Position numbers and translations under genes: made by a program
Notes under the pieces: generated by a model
What the model saw: only the letters and a program-made list of their open reading frames with translations
Told to the model about the DNA's origin: nothing
The model's database searches: none
Part shown: one piece after another, positions 50,912-61,140 of the stretch
Position numbering within the stretch: position 1 is the first letter of the stretch
Layout of the letters: each line of letters opens with the position of its first letter
Assembly (NCBI GenBank): GCA_951799405.1
Contig: OX637353.1
Coordinates: forward strand, 11,780,001-11,844,000
Length of the DNA: 64,000 bases
Direction of reading: 5' to 3'
Source: Agapetus fuscipes
Taxonomy: Eukaryota > Arthropoda > Insecta > Trichoptera > Glossosomatidae

Positions 50912-51432
50912 GAGCCTGTTACACAAAACCTCCAACACATATATGATTGACACATAAAATTTTATTGCTCAATTCTGATAGGGACCTCGGTTAAATATTT
51001 CTCGGAAGTGGGTAAGAATATGATGGAATTTATACAGGAAAGATGATGTATATCGGATGATTGAAAAAAAAATGGCTGATTTATAAGGCTGTTTTTGTAT
51101 GTATCACACCTCAAGAGCCTTCTGCAAGCTTGGTCGTTACTGTAGAAAACGCCAATTCTCTAGCAAGACTCAGTTGCTGTAAGGCTGGATGGACCTTTTG
51201 ATGACTGGTCTTTGGTAAAGGTTTATGAATTTTTCAACCCAGCGAAGAGCAAATTTGAAAATATAAATGGTAATTTTTTTGTGCTCTGCCAGGATTCGAA
51301 CTCACAACCTTCCATTTACGAGTCCGAAGTGTTACCACTAGACTACGGATCGGTCGTATATGCAACCAAAGTTTTATTTTGATGAGAGAAATCACACTTA
51401 ATTTTGATTTTTATCTGATTGGCAACATGCCC
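50912..51432. mobile_element. PIF/Harbinger-type MITE (MITE-M copy 2), split by SINE-C
   Basis: Ends GAGCCTGTTACACAAAACCTCC and TTTTTATCTGATTGGCAACATGCCC with TAA on both sides (50909-50911, 51433-51435). The interior GGGACCTCGGTTAAATATTTCTC and GAGAAATCACACTTAATTTTG match copy 1. A SINE-C interrupts it at about 51081. Confidence 0.8.
51081..51355 (-). repeat. SINE-C inside MITE-M
   Basis: GGCTGTTTTTGTATGTATCAC tail side, GAAGAGCAAATTTGAAAATA, GGATTCGAACTCACAACC (B box), CTAGACTACGGATCGGTC head. Confidence 0.85.
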
Positions 51433-51509
51433 TAAGTATGTATTAGTGTTGATGACCTATTTAAAGATATTTGAACAATAAAGAGTCTATGAGAGTACTT
51501 GTGGATTAC

Positions 51510-51611
51510 CTGAGTCTGTGATAGGCAGATGCATTCTCTTGGACAGATGATGACTGAGGAGTTGTTGGCTGCAGCAGCAGTGAACAGGGTCAAGGCCAGA
51601 ACCAACCACAT
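51510..51611 (-). CDS. Secreted leucine-rich-repeat protein, exon 1
   Basis: Thirty-four codons: ATG at 51609-51611, then a signal peptide (MWLVLALTLFTAAAA), two overlapping N-glycosylation sites (NNSS) and the first three LRRNT cysteines (CPRECIC). The donor CAG|GTAATC falls after Gln34. A GTG immediately precedes the ATG, but ATG is the start. A possible acceptor (ATCCCCAG at about 51622-51629 on this strand) 11 bp before the ATG hints at an upstream non-coding exon. No clear core promoter is seen. Confidence 0.85.
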
Positions 51612-51738
51612 CACGGCTCCTTCTGGGGATCAATCATCAATAGCAAACATTAAAACGCGATTACGTTAGAGCACAATGTGATCAGTGTAACGAAAGGATT
51701 TAATAATTGTATGGGGAGAGTATAGATTATAGAGAAAT

Positions 51739-52103
51739 TGTTACAAATGTATGAGCTTATATTATGTATGTTTTCTTATGATTGTGTATCTGTATGTTCT
51801 TACTTACTTGTATATGTGTCTCTAAGCGTAAATATTTGGGGTGTTATACCTACTCGTGTTTACTCGAAGGTTCTGCTGAAGACGATTCTGGCATGGTCTG
51901 GTGTAAACTAGAATAACCTTTAGTTACCTATAAATACGAATTGCAGTGTTATGAAAGGACGGGTACCCAATTAGTATCCAAGCCGTTAAGTGAGAAGTAC
52001 AGAAGTATAACCTTTAAACCAAATGTAAGCGAATTGTAAAATAAATCATGTTAAATAAATTTTATCCAAGTTTTATTACATTGAACCCAAGTAAATCGTA
52101 ATA
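51739..52103 (+). mobile_element. LTR-1 copy upstream of the LRR gene
   Basis: Starts TGTTACAAATGTATG and ends near TAAATCGTAATA. Between are GTGTCTCTAAGCG, AAACCAAATGTAAGCG and TTTTATTACATTGAACCC, matching the solo LTR at 56.1 kb. It is antisense to the LRR gene, about 130 bp from its start codon. Confidence 0.65.
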
Positions 52104-52501
52104 ATATTTTATATGAAAAAAGAAAAAGTGCTCTTATAAAAAAAAAATTTTAAAAATTCAATCGGAAATGAGTGCCAAAAAGCTTTTTGGAAAATCTAAC
52201 AAAATCCAGCTTTTATTTGGCGCAGGGATTTTGTTGAAACGTCTGAATATTATAAAGCGCTGAACGAAAACCTCGCAAAAACAGTTAAATATTAACATCG
52301 TTTGAATATTGACATAATTTTTAATGCTTACAAAGCCATTGTTAAAATCACAATTCAACGAATTCGGATTAAAAATATAGATTTGTAAAAATATTTCTAC
52401 GTCTTCAATTTTTGTAGTAATCGTTTTTTTTTTGTGAGTTACATTTTTCTTCACAAAATTACATTCTTCCTCACAAAAAAAAAAAAAAAAAATCAATAGC
52501 C
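52104..52501. other. No gene; AT-rich
   Basis: Frames on the minus strand are low-complexity Lys/Phe/Asn. An A-run lies at about 52477-52493. Confidence 0.35.
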
Positions 52502-52808
52502 TTTCTATAGGTCAGTTGGTAGAGTGCTTGCATTGCTTGCCGAGAGCTCGGAGTCGAATCCCCCCGAGGGTGTAATAAATTATTTCTCGCTTTGGTGTTA
52601 TTTCAAACCGGCAAGGTATACTCTGCCTTTACAAGAAATGAGAACCAGCCCCCCCGGAAGCTGGGAAACCTCCAATTCAACTGAAACGGGTTAGTGTGAG
52701 GTCGGCCCCTTTTCATTTAAAAATAAATCGGTCTCGAATCGCCTCATGCGACCCCTTCAAGGATAACGCAGGCAAGAAGTTTCACTATATGTGGAGCTTA
52801 GTTGCGTT
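52502..52808 (+). repeat. SINE-A head with B-type tail
   Basis: TTTCTATAGGTCAGTTGGTAG head and B box GAGTCGAATCCCC. The tail carries the B-unit variants (GAGAACCAGCCCCCC, CTCGAATCGCC, GATAACGCAGGC), ending GAGCTTAGTTGCG. An A/B hybrid. Confidence 0.8.
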
Positions 52809-52857
52809 TGCATTTTTTTATCACAGAATTATATAAAAAAATAAAAAGTATCGATAG

Positions 52858-53130
52858 CCGGTAGATAGCTGAATTGGAGTGTTTGCATTCCATGCCGAGA
52901 GTTTGGGTTCGAATCTCACCAAGGGTGTCAGAAATAATTTTCCGCATTTCAAAACAAAAAAATAAAATAACGGCAAGGTTTACCTAGCCTTCACAACATA
53001 TGAGTACCAGCCTTTTGGGAGTTGGGAAACATTCACGTTGCCTTACCTGTAAAAATAAATAGGATATCCTCGCCATATGCAAAACCCTTAAGGGATATTG
53101 CGGTAAAAAAACACACTATGTATGTAGTAC
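52858..53130 (+). repeat. SINE-A, diverged
   Basis: CCGGTAGATAGCTGAATTGG, GGGTTCGAATCTCACCAAGG, ACCTAGCCTTCACAACAT, with a deletion in the hairpin block. Confidence 0.75.
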
Positions 53131-53525
53131 CACCTGAAAATGCATTAAATTGAAGTGAACATAATTATGCAAGTTGGAGTTGGGTTGATTTAAAACACAA
53201 ACTTTTCACTTTTCCTTTAATGGCGCTAAAGAAAAATCTAGAGAGATCTCCCGCACCCCTCCCGTCTCACTTCTCACCGACAAACTTTTATAATTTATGA
53301 TCTGGATTATTAGGTTTGTTAACATGAAAGTTAAAACTGGGCCAACTTCACTCTGCTGCCATTACATTCAATTTTATTTTATTCTCTGCTGGTTTAAATT
53401 AAATCACCAAATCAGTTATTTAAAAATATATAAAACGTGTCATGCAAGTGTCGTAGACGTAGTCCTTTGGTTAAGCTCTGCCTTCGCAAATCAATACAAA
53501 GAAAGCTATGGGTATATTTCGTATA
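53131..53525. other. No gene seen
   Basis: No supported feature. Confidence 0.3.
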
Positions 53526-53868
53526 CTTAGTGCATGTTTGTCTCATATCCATCAGTACCCTTAGTACGAGTTGCAAAACTTGAGAAAAGTAAAGTTGACC
53601 GTTTGTGTTTGTGCCGTTTTTGTTTCTTACACTTTGTGGTCTTAGCAAAAGAGTTACAATGATGAGTTACAGTGATGAAGAAAATCAAGTTCAAACAAAC
53701 AAAAACGGTAGATTTTGGGGGAAATCACTCTTCAATAATTAATTGCAGTAAACTTTACTGAAGTTGTGCAACTTGTACTAAGGGTACAGAGGTAATTTCA
53801 CACGATTTTTTTGTATGTGTATTGTATCAATGTGTCTTATGAAAACTGGAAGTTGATTTTAAAACTTC
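53526..53868 (+). mobile_element. MITE-E interrupted by another MITE
   Basis: CTTAGTGCATGTTTGTCTCAT to CATCAG, then after the insertion CAGAGGTAATTTCACACG to GTGTCTTATGAAAACTGG. The 3' half of MITE-E is missing. Confidence 0.75.
53556..53786. mobile_element. Nested MITE, TIR TACCCTTAGTACRAGTTG, CAG duplication
   Basis: 231 bp. The left end TACCCTTAGTACGAGTTGC and the right end (reversed) TACCCTTAGTACAAGTTGC agree over about 26 bp with two or three mismatches. CAG flanks both sides (53553-53555, 53787-53789), and intact MITE-E copies have a single CATCAGAGG here, proving the insertion. The family is unassigned; a 3-bp duplication is compatible with Harbinger-like elements. Confidence 0.85.
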
Positions 53869-54279
53869 CAAGGTTTATTCCATTCCAGTAAGGTAATAAA
53901 CTTTTTTGACAACATAAATTATTAAAATACTTTAAAAATATTTTTTTTACCACAAAAGTAGCAGTTAAGGTTGATTTACCAATGAAATAAAAGTGTAACC
54001 TTTTCTGTGGGAATTCTAACCCTTAGTTTTGTAGTACACCAAGCGAGGAGCAGTCGTAGCGTTAGGCCGGTTACAATGCTTCACCGACCGTCAAATAGTT
54101 ACCGCTACGCACTGCAACCGTCGCGTCGGTTAGCTGTTAATACACCACAATGTTTTATTTCGTTGTTTTTTTTTTTTTTTTTTTTTTTTTAAATAGTTTA
54201 TTCAACAAAACAGGAAAATACATTAAAATATATAAACAATAATAAAAATATATCCAATTGATGTTGTACCTTCCCAATT
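53869..54279. other. No gene; long poly(T)
   Basis: An uninterrupted T-run covers about 54165-54190. Otherwise unassigned. Confidence 0.4.
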
Positions 54280-54456
54280 ACAATGTTGACATTAAATATA
54301 AGTATTAAAAATAAAAAGAATATAAAAAAGAATATAAATATAAATACTAATGACAATAAGATATTTTTTCATACAATGTTGACATTAAATATAAGTATTA
54401 AAATAAAAAAAAAGAATATAAATATAAATACTAATGATAGTAAGATATTTTTCCTT
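54280..54456 (+). repeat. Two-copy tandem repeat, ~85-93 bp unit
   Basis: ACAATGTTGACATTAAATAT begins each unit (54280, 54372); both have AATATAAATACTAATGA and AGATATTTTT. Confidence 0.85.
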
Positions 54457-54679
54457 TTTTTTTTCAAACACAAAATATAAAATATAAAAACCTATTAAAA
54501 TAATCATGATAACCGTAATGACACCAAACAATAAAAGATAAAAACAGAATTACATATATCAAATCAGCCTTACATTCACTTGAACATGCCAATATTTTTA
54601 ATTATAATTTTAATTTTTCCCACTCACTAATACCTACACACTGAAATTCTAGTCAAAATTCATTATATTTCATGAACAC

Positions 54680-55140
54680 GTTTCTATTATTATTACAATT
54701 ACAATTATTATTATTATTATTATTTTACATCATTAATCAAGAATTAAGGGCAAAGTATGGCCGTCGTTAACTTTTTCAAAGTATTGGTCGATTGGTAAAA
54801 AATATCCAGTTCACTAAACTTTTCATTGAACAACCGCGAAGCTCTCAAGAGGAATGAGTTTCCGTATGAATTTGTTCTGTGAGACGGAATATAGAGCTGG
54901 ATTTTGGTGTTTCTTGACGTCATCCTAGGCACTCGGATTCCCACTTCAGACAGGAGTTCGGAGCAAGACACGTTACCCTGGATGAGTTTGAATAGGAACA
55001 TTAGGTCCAGAATACTCCGTCTCGCTTGGATCTTTAAATAGTTCTTATAAGATTTATCGACGTTCGTTGAGACTTCCACCACAGCTGTGTCTTGAAAACG
55101 ATGGGTCAAGGTGAGCATCATATTTTCGCTGCCTTGTGAA
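54680..55140 (-). pseudogene. LINE (jockey/CR1-like) C-terminal end with (AAT)n tail
   Basis: A 125-codon minus-strand frame: RRSILDLMFLFKLIQGNVSC, SELLSEVGIRVPRMTSRN, then PSHRTNSYGNSFLLRASRLF and a FSELDIF end. This is the characteristic C-terminus of jockey/CR1-type LINEs (RRxxxDLxFLFKIxxG ... LLxxIxFxVP ... TR ... NSFxxRxxRLFN). The stop at 54744 is followed by a short 3' UTR and (AAT)n at about 54700-54725. 5'-truncated near 55140. Confidence 0.75.
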
Positions 55141-55407
55141 TAAAATGACTAAAAATCATTTTAGAAGGTTTTTTATTTTCTTACATACACCGTTAACACA
55201 ATAAAAGTTAACTTTATTTTTCAAAAACGAATATGATAAAATATACAACATACAATTGCATTAAAACTGACTGAAACTGAAACGAATTAAACAATTTTGA
55301 ATTACTTTTTCAGGATCAAAATTTATTGAAATTCAGTTTAATATATTAAGTCACATGAAATCTTTGATATTTATTATTAAAGTTTTCAATTGTTTACTCG
55401 TTTATGG
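55141..55407. other. No gene; AT-rich
   Basis: No supported feature. Confidence 0.3.
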
Positions 55408-55670
55408 GTCTAAATAATCTAAATCTAAATCTAAGCTGCAAAGATATGTATCATTTGAGATTTATATTAAGTGCATTCCCAAAAGCAGACACGCATAATT
55501 TCGCGCTCGCACATGCCGCATGTGGACCTACAATATAAAAACCCAATCTCAAATGAACATAAGCCCTGCAACTCTTGCTAACCTTCCCTGAAACAGGGGT
55601 GACATTGACAAAGTGAACCATTTTTTACAGTATGAGTGGTCAAACTCATACGAACCTATCAGTCAAGAAA
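55408..55670 (-). repeat. L3U, full length
   Basis: AATCTAAATCTAAATCTAAGC tail to CGAACCTATCAGTCAAGAAA. Confidence 0.9.
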
Positions 55671-56139
55671 TGGAAAAATACAACAATAAAAACTTTGTTT
55701 GCAGTCAGCAGAAATCAGATATTCCCTTGGCACACATACAATTAAATGTCTATAGGCGCAGTACGGTCAGTTTGTTGGTCAGAAGAGGTCTGAATGTCGG
55801 TCAAACTGACAGTCAGTCGGTCGGTTGATGTGCATAGTAGGCCGCAACGTAAGTGAACCATTCTAACCAGCCTTAAAAGGGGAGAAGGTGAGATTAGAGA
55901 GAAAGAGAGAAAGGATGGGGGTGAGAAACTCAGCTTGTAACACAAATAGAAAAGTAAATTCTCGCGAGAAGGTTTAGTATGGGAGTAAATCAATTCACAA
56001 ACAGAAGCGCCACCTGAGGTGGTACGGTGAAGCACCTCTAATAGGGATCTAACTCGCTATACGACCACTGTAATAATGGATGTATACCAAGTGATCAGAT
56101 AAAAATTCAATGAAATGAATGAGCTTTTGTTGTATATCT
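55671..56139. other. No gene; short GTCGGT-like repeats
   Basis: GGTCAG/GTCGGT repeats at about 55765-55828. Otherwise unassigned. Confidence 0.35.
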
Positions 56140-56763
56140 TGTTACGAATTTGTGATTGTGTGTCCGTGAGTGTTTACTTGTTTGAGTGTATCTGTGTTTC
56201 TAAATATAGGTGTTTGGGTAACTATACTTGTGTTTGTTCGATATTGTGAGTATTTACTCGAAAATTCCTTGACTTATAGGTTGGTATGAGGCTGACCACC
56301 CATACTGTAAAAAATGGTTCACTTTGCCAATGTCACCCCTGTTTCAGAGAAGGTCGGCAAGAGTTGCAGGGCTTATGTTCATTTGAGATTGGGTTTTTTA
56401 TATTGTAGGTCCACATGCATGTGTGAGCGCAAAATTATGCGTGTCTGCTTGTGGGAATGCATTTAATATGGATCTCAAATGATACATATCTTTGCAACTT
56501 AGATTTAGATTCTAAATATAGTTTGCTCACAGAGTCACGCATGTCCCGGTTCCCAGTGTTTCGAGAACCATCCTTATGTCATGCTATATACAGGGCGAAA
56601 GCTGTGAACTAGAGATTAATACAGTAATCTTTAATCCTTGTATATATATTACATAATACAGTACAAAATTTAACCGAACCAAATGTGAACGGAATCCAAA
56701 AATAAATTGTGTGAAAAAACTCAATTGAAGTTATTTATTATATTGAACCTGTAAATTGTAACA
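56140..56763 (+). mobile_element. Solo LTR (LTR-1) split by an L3U
   Basis: Starts TGTTACGAATTTGTG and ends GTAAATTGTAACA. LTR sequence runs on both sides of the L3U at 56264-56512: GAGTATTTACTCGAAAATTCC before, GCTCACAGAGTCACG, CGAGAACCATCCTTATG and CAAATGTGAACGG after. AATAAATTGTGTG fits an R/U5 polyadenylation signal. No exact target duplication. Confidence 0.75.
56264..56512 (+). repeat. L3U, full length, inside LTR-1
   Basis: TTCCTTGACTTATAGGTTGG to GCAACTTAGATTTAGATT; all blocks present, among the best-preserved copies. Confidence 0.9.
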
Positions 56764-57681
56764 ATATAAACTTTTATTTAAAGAGCTTTTTTATGTTGTT
56801 TTATTCTCAAACCTATTTTGATGACATATTTTCACTAATAGTCATCAATTGCCAAAAAGACCTGAGGGAATTTGAAACGGCACTGTTTGATTTCAAAGCT
56901 GCGCATGTCAAATAAAGCCTGTCCTGTCAAAGCATCGCTATTAAATCTTAAAAATCTGTAGTGCAACAATCCAGGTTTATTAAAAAAAAAATATTTGATT
57001 AAAAATATAAAATTGTCAATTTTAGTGTTTTTTTTTTCACTATTGAATACTAAAATGAATACTTGAAAAATTGTTTAAGATATTATCTAACATAAAACGT
57101 CGTGTCAGTATTTAAAGGTTAATAAAAAATACAATAAAAACACACACACAATCGTTGTTTTTCAGAAAAATCCTGAAATAAAAAAAAAAAAACAGAATAA
57201 AACCTTACATGATAATCTTTAATACCCAAATAGTCGTTTTTTTCCAGGATTTTTTATTTATTGAATATTCAGCTTTTTTCGCGAAGCCCTTTGCAAAAAC
57301 TCAGTTCCAGAAAACGGAGCGAACAACACGAAAAAAAAAATACATATTTTTGTCCTTTCACGTCCGACCAAAAAAACGCATCATTATTTTTCACGAAAAA
57401 ATATTGACAAGATATGTCACAAGTAAACTTGATTGCAGGTTAACCAAAATAATAATATTTACATCGGGTAGATTTGAAAAATGAGATGATTTTCTTATTG
57501 GCAAATTGGTAAAAGATTATTTCTGACCATTTTGCATTTTCAAGTCCATTCTTACAAATAGTATCGGAATCATGGCCGACGAAGCCAGAAATGATATTCT
57601 GCTAAATTAGAGACAAGATAGCGATTCGTGTTCAAAAATAAGGTGTACTGTGATTTTTATCTGTGGGGTCCGTAGTTCGTA
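56764..57681. other. No gene; AT-rich (0.9 kb)
   Basis: A 91-codon plus frame at 57209-57484 is Phe/Lys/Ile-rich and not credible. Nothing else supported. Confidence 0.4.
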
Positions 57682-58035
57682 GACTGGTCCGTAGTTTAGT
57701 GGTAACACTTCAGACTCTAAATGGAAGGTTGTGGACTCGAACCCCGGCGGGTCTATTGGTTAGCCCTTCGGACTCGTCAATAAAAGGTCGTGGGCTTGAA
57801 TCCCGGCTGAGCACATAAAATATACAATTTATATTTTCAAATATGCTGAACGCTGGGTTGGAAAATTTTTATACCTTTACCAATAACCGGTCACTAAAGG
57901 ACTATCTAGTCTTAAAGCAACTGAGTCTTGTTTGAGAATTGTAATTTTTTTTAACGACAAACAAAGCCGTAGAAGGCTTTTGAGGTGTGATGCACACAAA
58001 AACAGCGCTCACTAAATAAACCATACTTATGGTAT
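57682..58035 (+). repeat. SINE-C with duplicated head
   Basis: GACTGGTCCGTAGTTTAGTGG with B box GGACTCGAACCCC, then a second half-head GGTCTATTGGTTAGCCC with B box GGGCTTGAATCCC, a single body, and the tail to CTCACTAAATAAACCATAC. Confidence 0.8.
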
Positions 58036-58182
58036 CATTAATATTTATAAGATTGACTGAAAGTGTAGCAAAACAAATCTGATTGTATCTTATTTGTGGA
58101 TTTTTCAGGAACATATTTTTGCCAACTGTATTTTTCAGGTTTCTCGAAGATTGCCCACAGGTTTATTTATATTTAAGCGTTG

Positions 58183-58282
58183 TTTGGAGGGGGGAGGGAA
58201 GATTGGGGGACAGGAAAGGTAGATGGAGGACAGAGAAGGTGTTTGGGGGACAGGGCACGTGAATTGGGGGACAGAGAGAAAA
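58183..58282 (+). repeat. Minisatellite, ~27-bp unit
   Basis: About four copies of GGGGGACAGRGAAGGT-like units with variable spacers. Confidence 0.7.
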
Positions 58283-58365
58283 GGCGTGACCTGAGTAGCT
58301 AACAGCCTCTGCGTGAATTCAGGGAAGGCACTGAAAATGATTATTTACTTGTTTTAAATATTATT

Positions 58366-58655
58366 ACGAACTCCGAGTACCTATACATGTACGATAGTGT
58401 GGGAGTAGTGCATAGAACGGCGTTCTGGTGTGAGCGAGAAATCGAAGAATGATCTGGAATATGCAAGAAAGATCTCTGTTGTACCTAAATATCTATGCCT
58501 GCATGGTGGTAAATATGACTGCAATGGTGCGGAGAGCAATTAATGACTCAGAGCATTTTGCCGTGAAGACCAATAAGCAATGATTATTAATGATTGTAAA
58601 TTGTGAACCAAACCGTGTTAAATAAATTCTGTTAAAATAAAAAAATGCAGTTTAA
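58366..58655 (+). mobile_element. LTR-1-like relic
   Basis: ATTATTACGAACTCCGAG start, GTGAACCAAACCGTGTTAAA and TAAATTCTGTTAAAATAAA end, in LTR-1 order but strongly diverged. Confidence 0.45.
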
Positions 58656-58664
58656 TTAAAAGAG

Positions 58665-58795
58665 AACTGAAAGTGGTTGATGTGAGGCCGGCCCCCTTAC
58701 CCGTAAAATAAACATGTCCACATGCGACCCCTCCAGGGATAACGCTGGAAAGAAACTACAATATATGTGTAACTTAGTTGCGTTTGCGTATGCGT
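58665..58795 (+). repeat. SINE-B tail fragment
   Basis: GAACTGAAAGTGGTTGATGTG, GGCCGGCCCCCTTACCCG, ATATATGTGTAACTTAGTTGCG, then TTTGCG/TATGCG units. Confidence 0.75.
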
Positions 58796-59262
58796 TGCTT
58801 AGATACTACCATGTTTCTAAGGAAAAGGTAAGAGTTGTAGCGCTCGAAGAGAAAAAATCTACATTCGAATTTGTGCTTCGTAAAATCACAAAAACGGATT
58901 GTCAAGCTTCAACCCTGATAAACAAAGGGGGCCGTTGCCTACACCCCCAGGGACCCTTGAGGGTGGAAACCCCCCCGGGTGGGAGCCCCCCCGGGTGGGA
59001 GCCCCCCCCTACATCTCTACAGTGGAGGCTCGACAGTTCCTTAACGTTAAAAGCAAACAATCGTCATAACTCAGCGAGATAATGCCGCCAATCGTACGCA
59101 AGTACCTACGGACATTTGAATAAATATATTAATAAATTATTTTTCACGGTCGATATAAAGGGAAACGGAAAATATGCTAGCGAATTGTTTTTGTTTTGTT
59201 TGAGTGACTCTTGAAACGCATTAAAAGTTATTTTCAGAAAATGTCTGTGCTATGGCCTAGAG
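58796..59262. other. No gene; GC-rich 16-bp tandem
   Basis: CCCCCCGGGTGGGAG repeats twice at about 58972-59008 after a related GGGTGGAAAC unit. Otherwise unassigned. Confidence 0.45.
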
Positions 59263-59742
59263 CATGGGTCGGCAACCTGCGGCCCGCGGGCCGCATGCGG
59301 CCCTTGAGGCGTCTTGGTGCGGCCCGCAACGCACGTGCCGGAAAACTACAAATCGATTTTCAGTAAATGACAAAGTAAAAGCGTTTATCAAGAAATTTAA
59401 AATTATAAAAATAAGCGTATTGAATGAGAACCTGAAAGAATCGTGGGATTCCTAAATTGAATTGGCGGGAATTCTACAATATGATTTTTTTTTGGGGGGT
59501 AGAATTAATAGTGACTTTGGGGGTAATTTTCATTTGTAGTTCGCACGTCAATTGATTAATATTTACGATGCATGACTCACAAGAGGGTCCCACGGGCTGC
59601 GGCAGGGGAGGGGGGGAGAGGGGGATGCTAGTCAGCATTTGCTGAAATGCTGACCATTAGATCGCCACTGCCCAAGTGCGGCCCGCACTAAATCCCATGT
59701 AAAATATTTGGCCCTTTTACAACAAAAGGTTGCCGACCCCTG
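59263..59742. mobile_element. hAT-type non-autonomous element with perfect 8-bp duplication
   Basis: 480 bp. Termini CATGGGTCGGCAACCTGCGG and (reversed) CAGGGGTCGGCAACCTTTTG. Subterminal GCGGCCCGC-type blocks on both sides (59280-59330 and 59680-59690). GCCTAGAG flanks both ends exactly (59255-59262, 59743-59750). The GGTCGGCAACC terminus is common in animal hAT elements. No transposase. Confidence 0.9.
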
Positions 59743-59750
59743 GCCTAGAG

Positions 59751-60486
59751 AGTCAAGATGGTAAGCTAACTTGTATGAAATAAAGCAGCGTTGGTTCGTG
59801 TCCTGTCTGCTCCTAGCGATAATTCTGACACTTCCATATTATGGCACTCCGACACTCTGATCGGGTTGCGCTCCTTGCTGCAGTACGGCCAGCCATTGGC
59901 CCAGTCGGTTACGCAGACTTTGTTGCTAAAAAATCAAATTTCTCCGCTTTTGAGCGATTTTGCGCTTCATTTTGCCAAGCTGCATCCGCATCGGATTCAC
60001 AGTAATCCTATTCTTATATTAAAATTATTTTTTCGTATTATGTGTATCATTATTCACGCTACTCGTGATCTAGCAACAATCCCATAAGGATGCTACCCGA
60101 GGTATGCTATTAGCTTCAGTAACATCGAACCATTTACTTTTAGAGTCATGGGCACGCCTCTGACCTAGAGGTTCTTGTTTTGTCGTGCCGTTGCTTTCAC
60201 TTCACGGGAAGGCCTTTCGCCACTTGAGAAAATATATAGCTTTGCATGAGCGTCCATGCGTTGTGGGTCCTTCTGACACATACATACAGGACGGGTACGA
60301 GGAGGGTTTGAGCATCGTTTGAACTTCTTCAAAAGATGCAGCTAACATGACGCCTTCATCTCGATTACACGTTTTCATACAAACAGTTGTGTACCGTACG
60401 TGGTATGTAATGCCCTCCAGTAGTTGTTTATTATTTTCTTTTACTTTTCCGGAAATAGACTTATGATGTGGCGAAATGAACCTATT
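59751..60486. other. No gene recognised (0.74 kb)
   Basis: GC content is nearer balance than elsewhere. A 98-codon plus frame at 59791-60087 and a short minus frame at about 60180-60330 show no family. I cannot exclude a decayed gene or transposon. Confidence 0.3.
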
Positions 60487-60747
60487 GTGGCAAGTTGAAT
60501 CTATTTATTTTTACAGGTAAGGCCGGCCCTACGCCAACCACTTCAGTTGAAGTGGGAGTTTCAAAGCTCCCAAAAGGGCTTGTACTCATTTCTTGTAAAG
60601 GCTGAGTAAACCTTGCCGGTATTTTATTTTGCGTTTAGAAATAAACATCGAAACGGGAAATCATTTCTGACACCCTCGGTGGGATTCGAACCCTAGCTCT
60701 CGTCGTGGAATGCAAGCACTCAACCAACTAAGCTATCGATAGAACAC
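60487..60747 (-). repeat. SINE-A, tail-truncated
   Basis: GTGGCAAGTTGAATCTATTT, GGGCTTGTACTCATTTCTTG, GGTGGGATTCGAACCC (B box), CTAAGCTATCGATAG. Confidence 0.8.
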
Positions 60748-60762
60748 AATCATATAATCTTA

Positions 60763-61076
60763 GACTGGTCCGTAGTCCAATCTTCGGGCTCATAAATGGT
60801 TATGGATTCGAATCCCGGCGGAGCACAAAATATACCATTTATATTTACAAATGTGCTCTTCGCTGGGTTGAAAAATTCATAAACCTCTACCAAAGACCGG
60901 TCACTGAAAGGTCCATCCAGCTTTACAACAACTGGGTCTTGCTTGAGAATTGGCGCTTTCTACAGCGACGATCAAGCTCGCAGAGGGCTCTTGAGGTGTG
61001 ACACACACAAAAACAACACTTACCAAATAAATCATACTAATATTATTATTATTACTATTATTATACTATTATATTA
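60763..61076 (+). repeat. SINE-C with extended (ATT)n tail
   Basis: GACTGGTCCGTAGTCC head with a short deletion, B box GGATTCGAATCCC, a body closest to the 5S-C copy (CAGCGACGATCAAGCTCGC), tail (ATT)n to about 61076. Confidence 0.85.
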
Positions 61077-61140
61077 CTTTTTTTGTATAGATTTATTTTT
61101 AAGATTTTGTTGTTTTTTTTTTTATACTTAAATGTTATTT

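Larger units (their letters stand above)
49059..51509 (-). other. Intron of the LRR gene
   Basis: 2,451 bp with donor CAG|GTAATC and acceptor TACAG. It holds a long-TIR foldback element, an L3U, a hAT MITE, a LINE relic, and a Harbinger MITE split by a SINE-C. All are in non-coding intron, leaving both exons intact. Confidence 0.85.

Noticed and set aside
54165..54190. Poly(T) as a strong Pol III terminator
   Set aside because: No A or B box lies upstream in a suitable position; more likely a reversed poly(A) relic or slippage tract.
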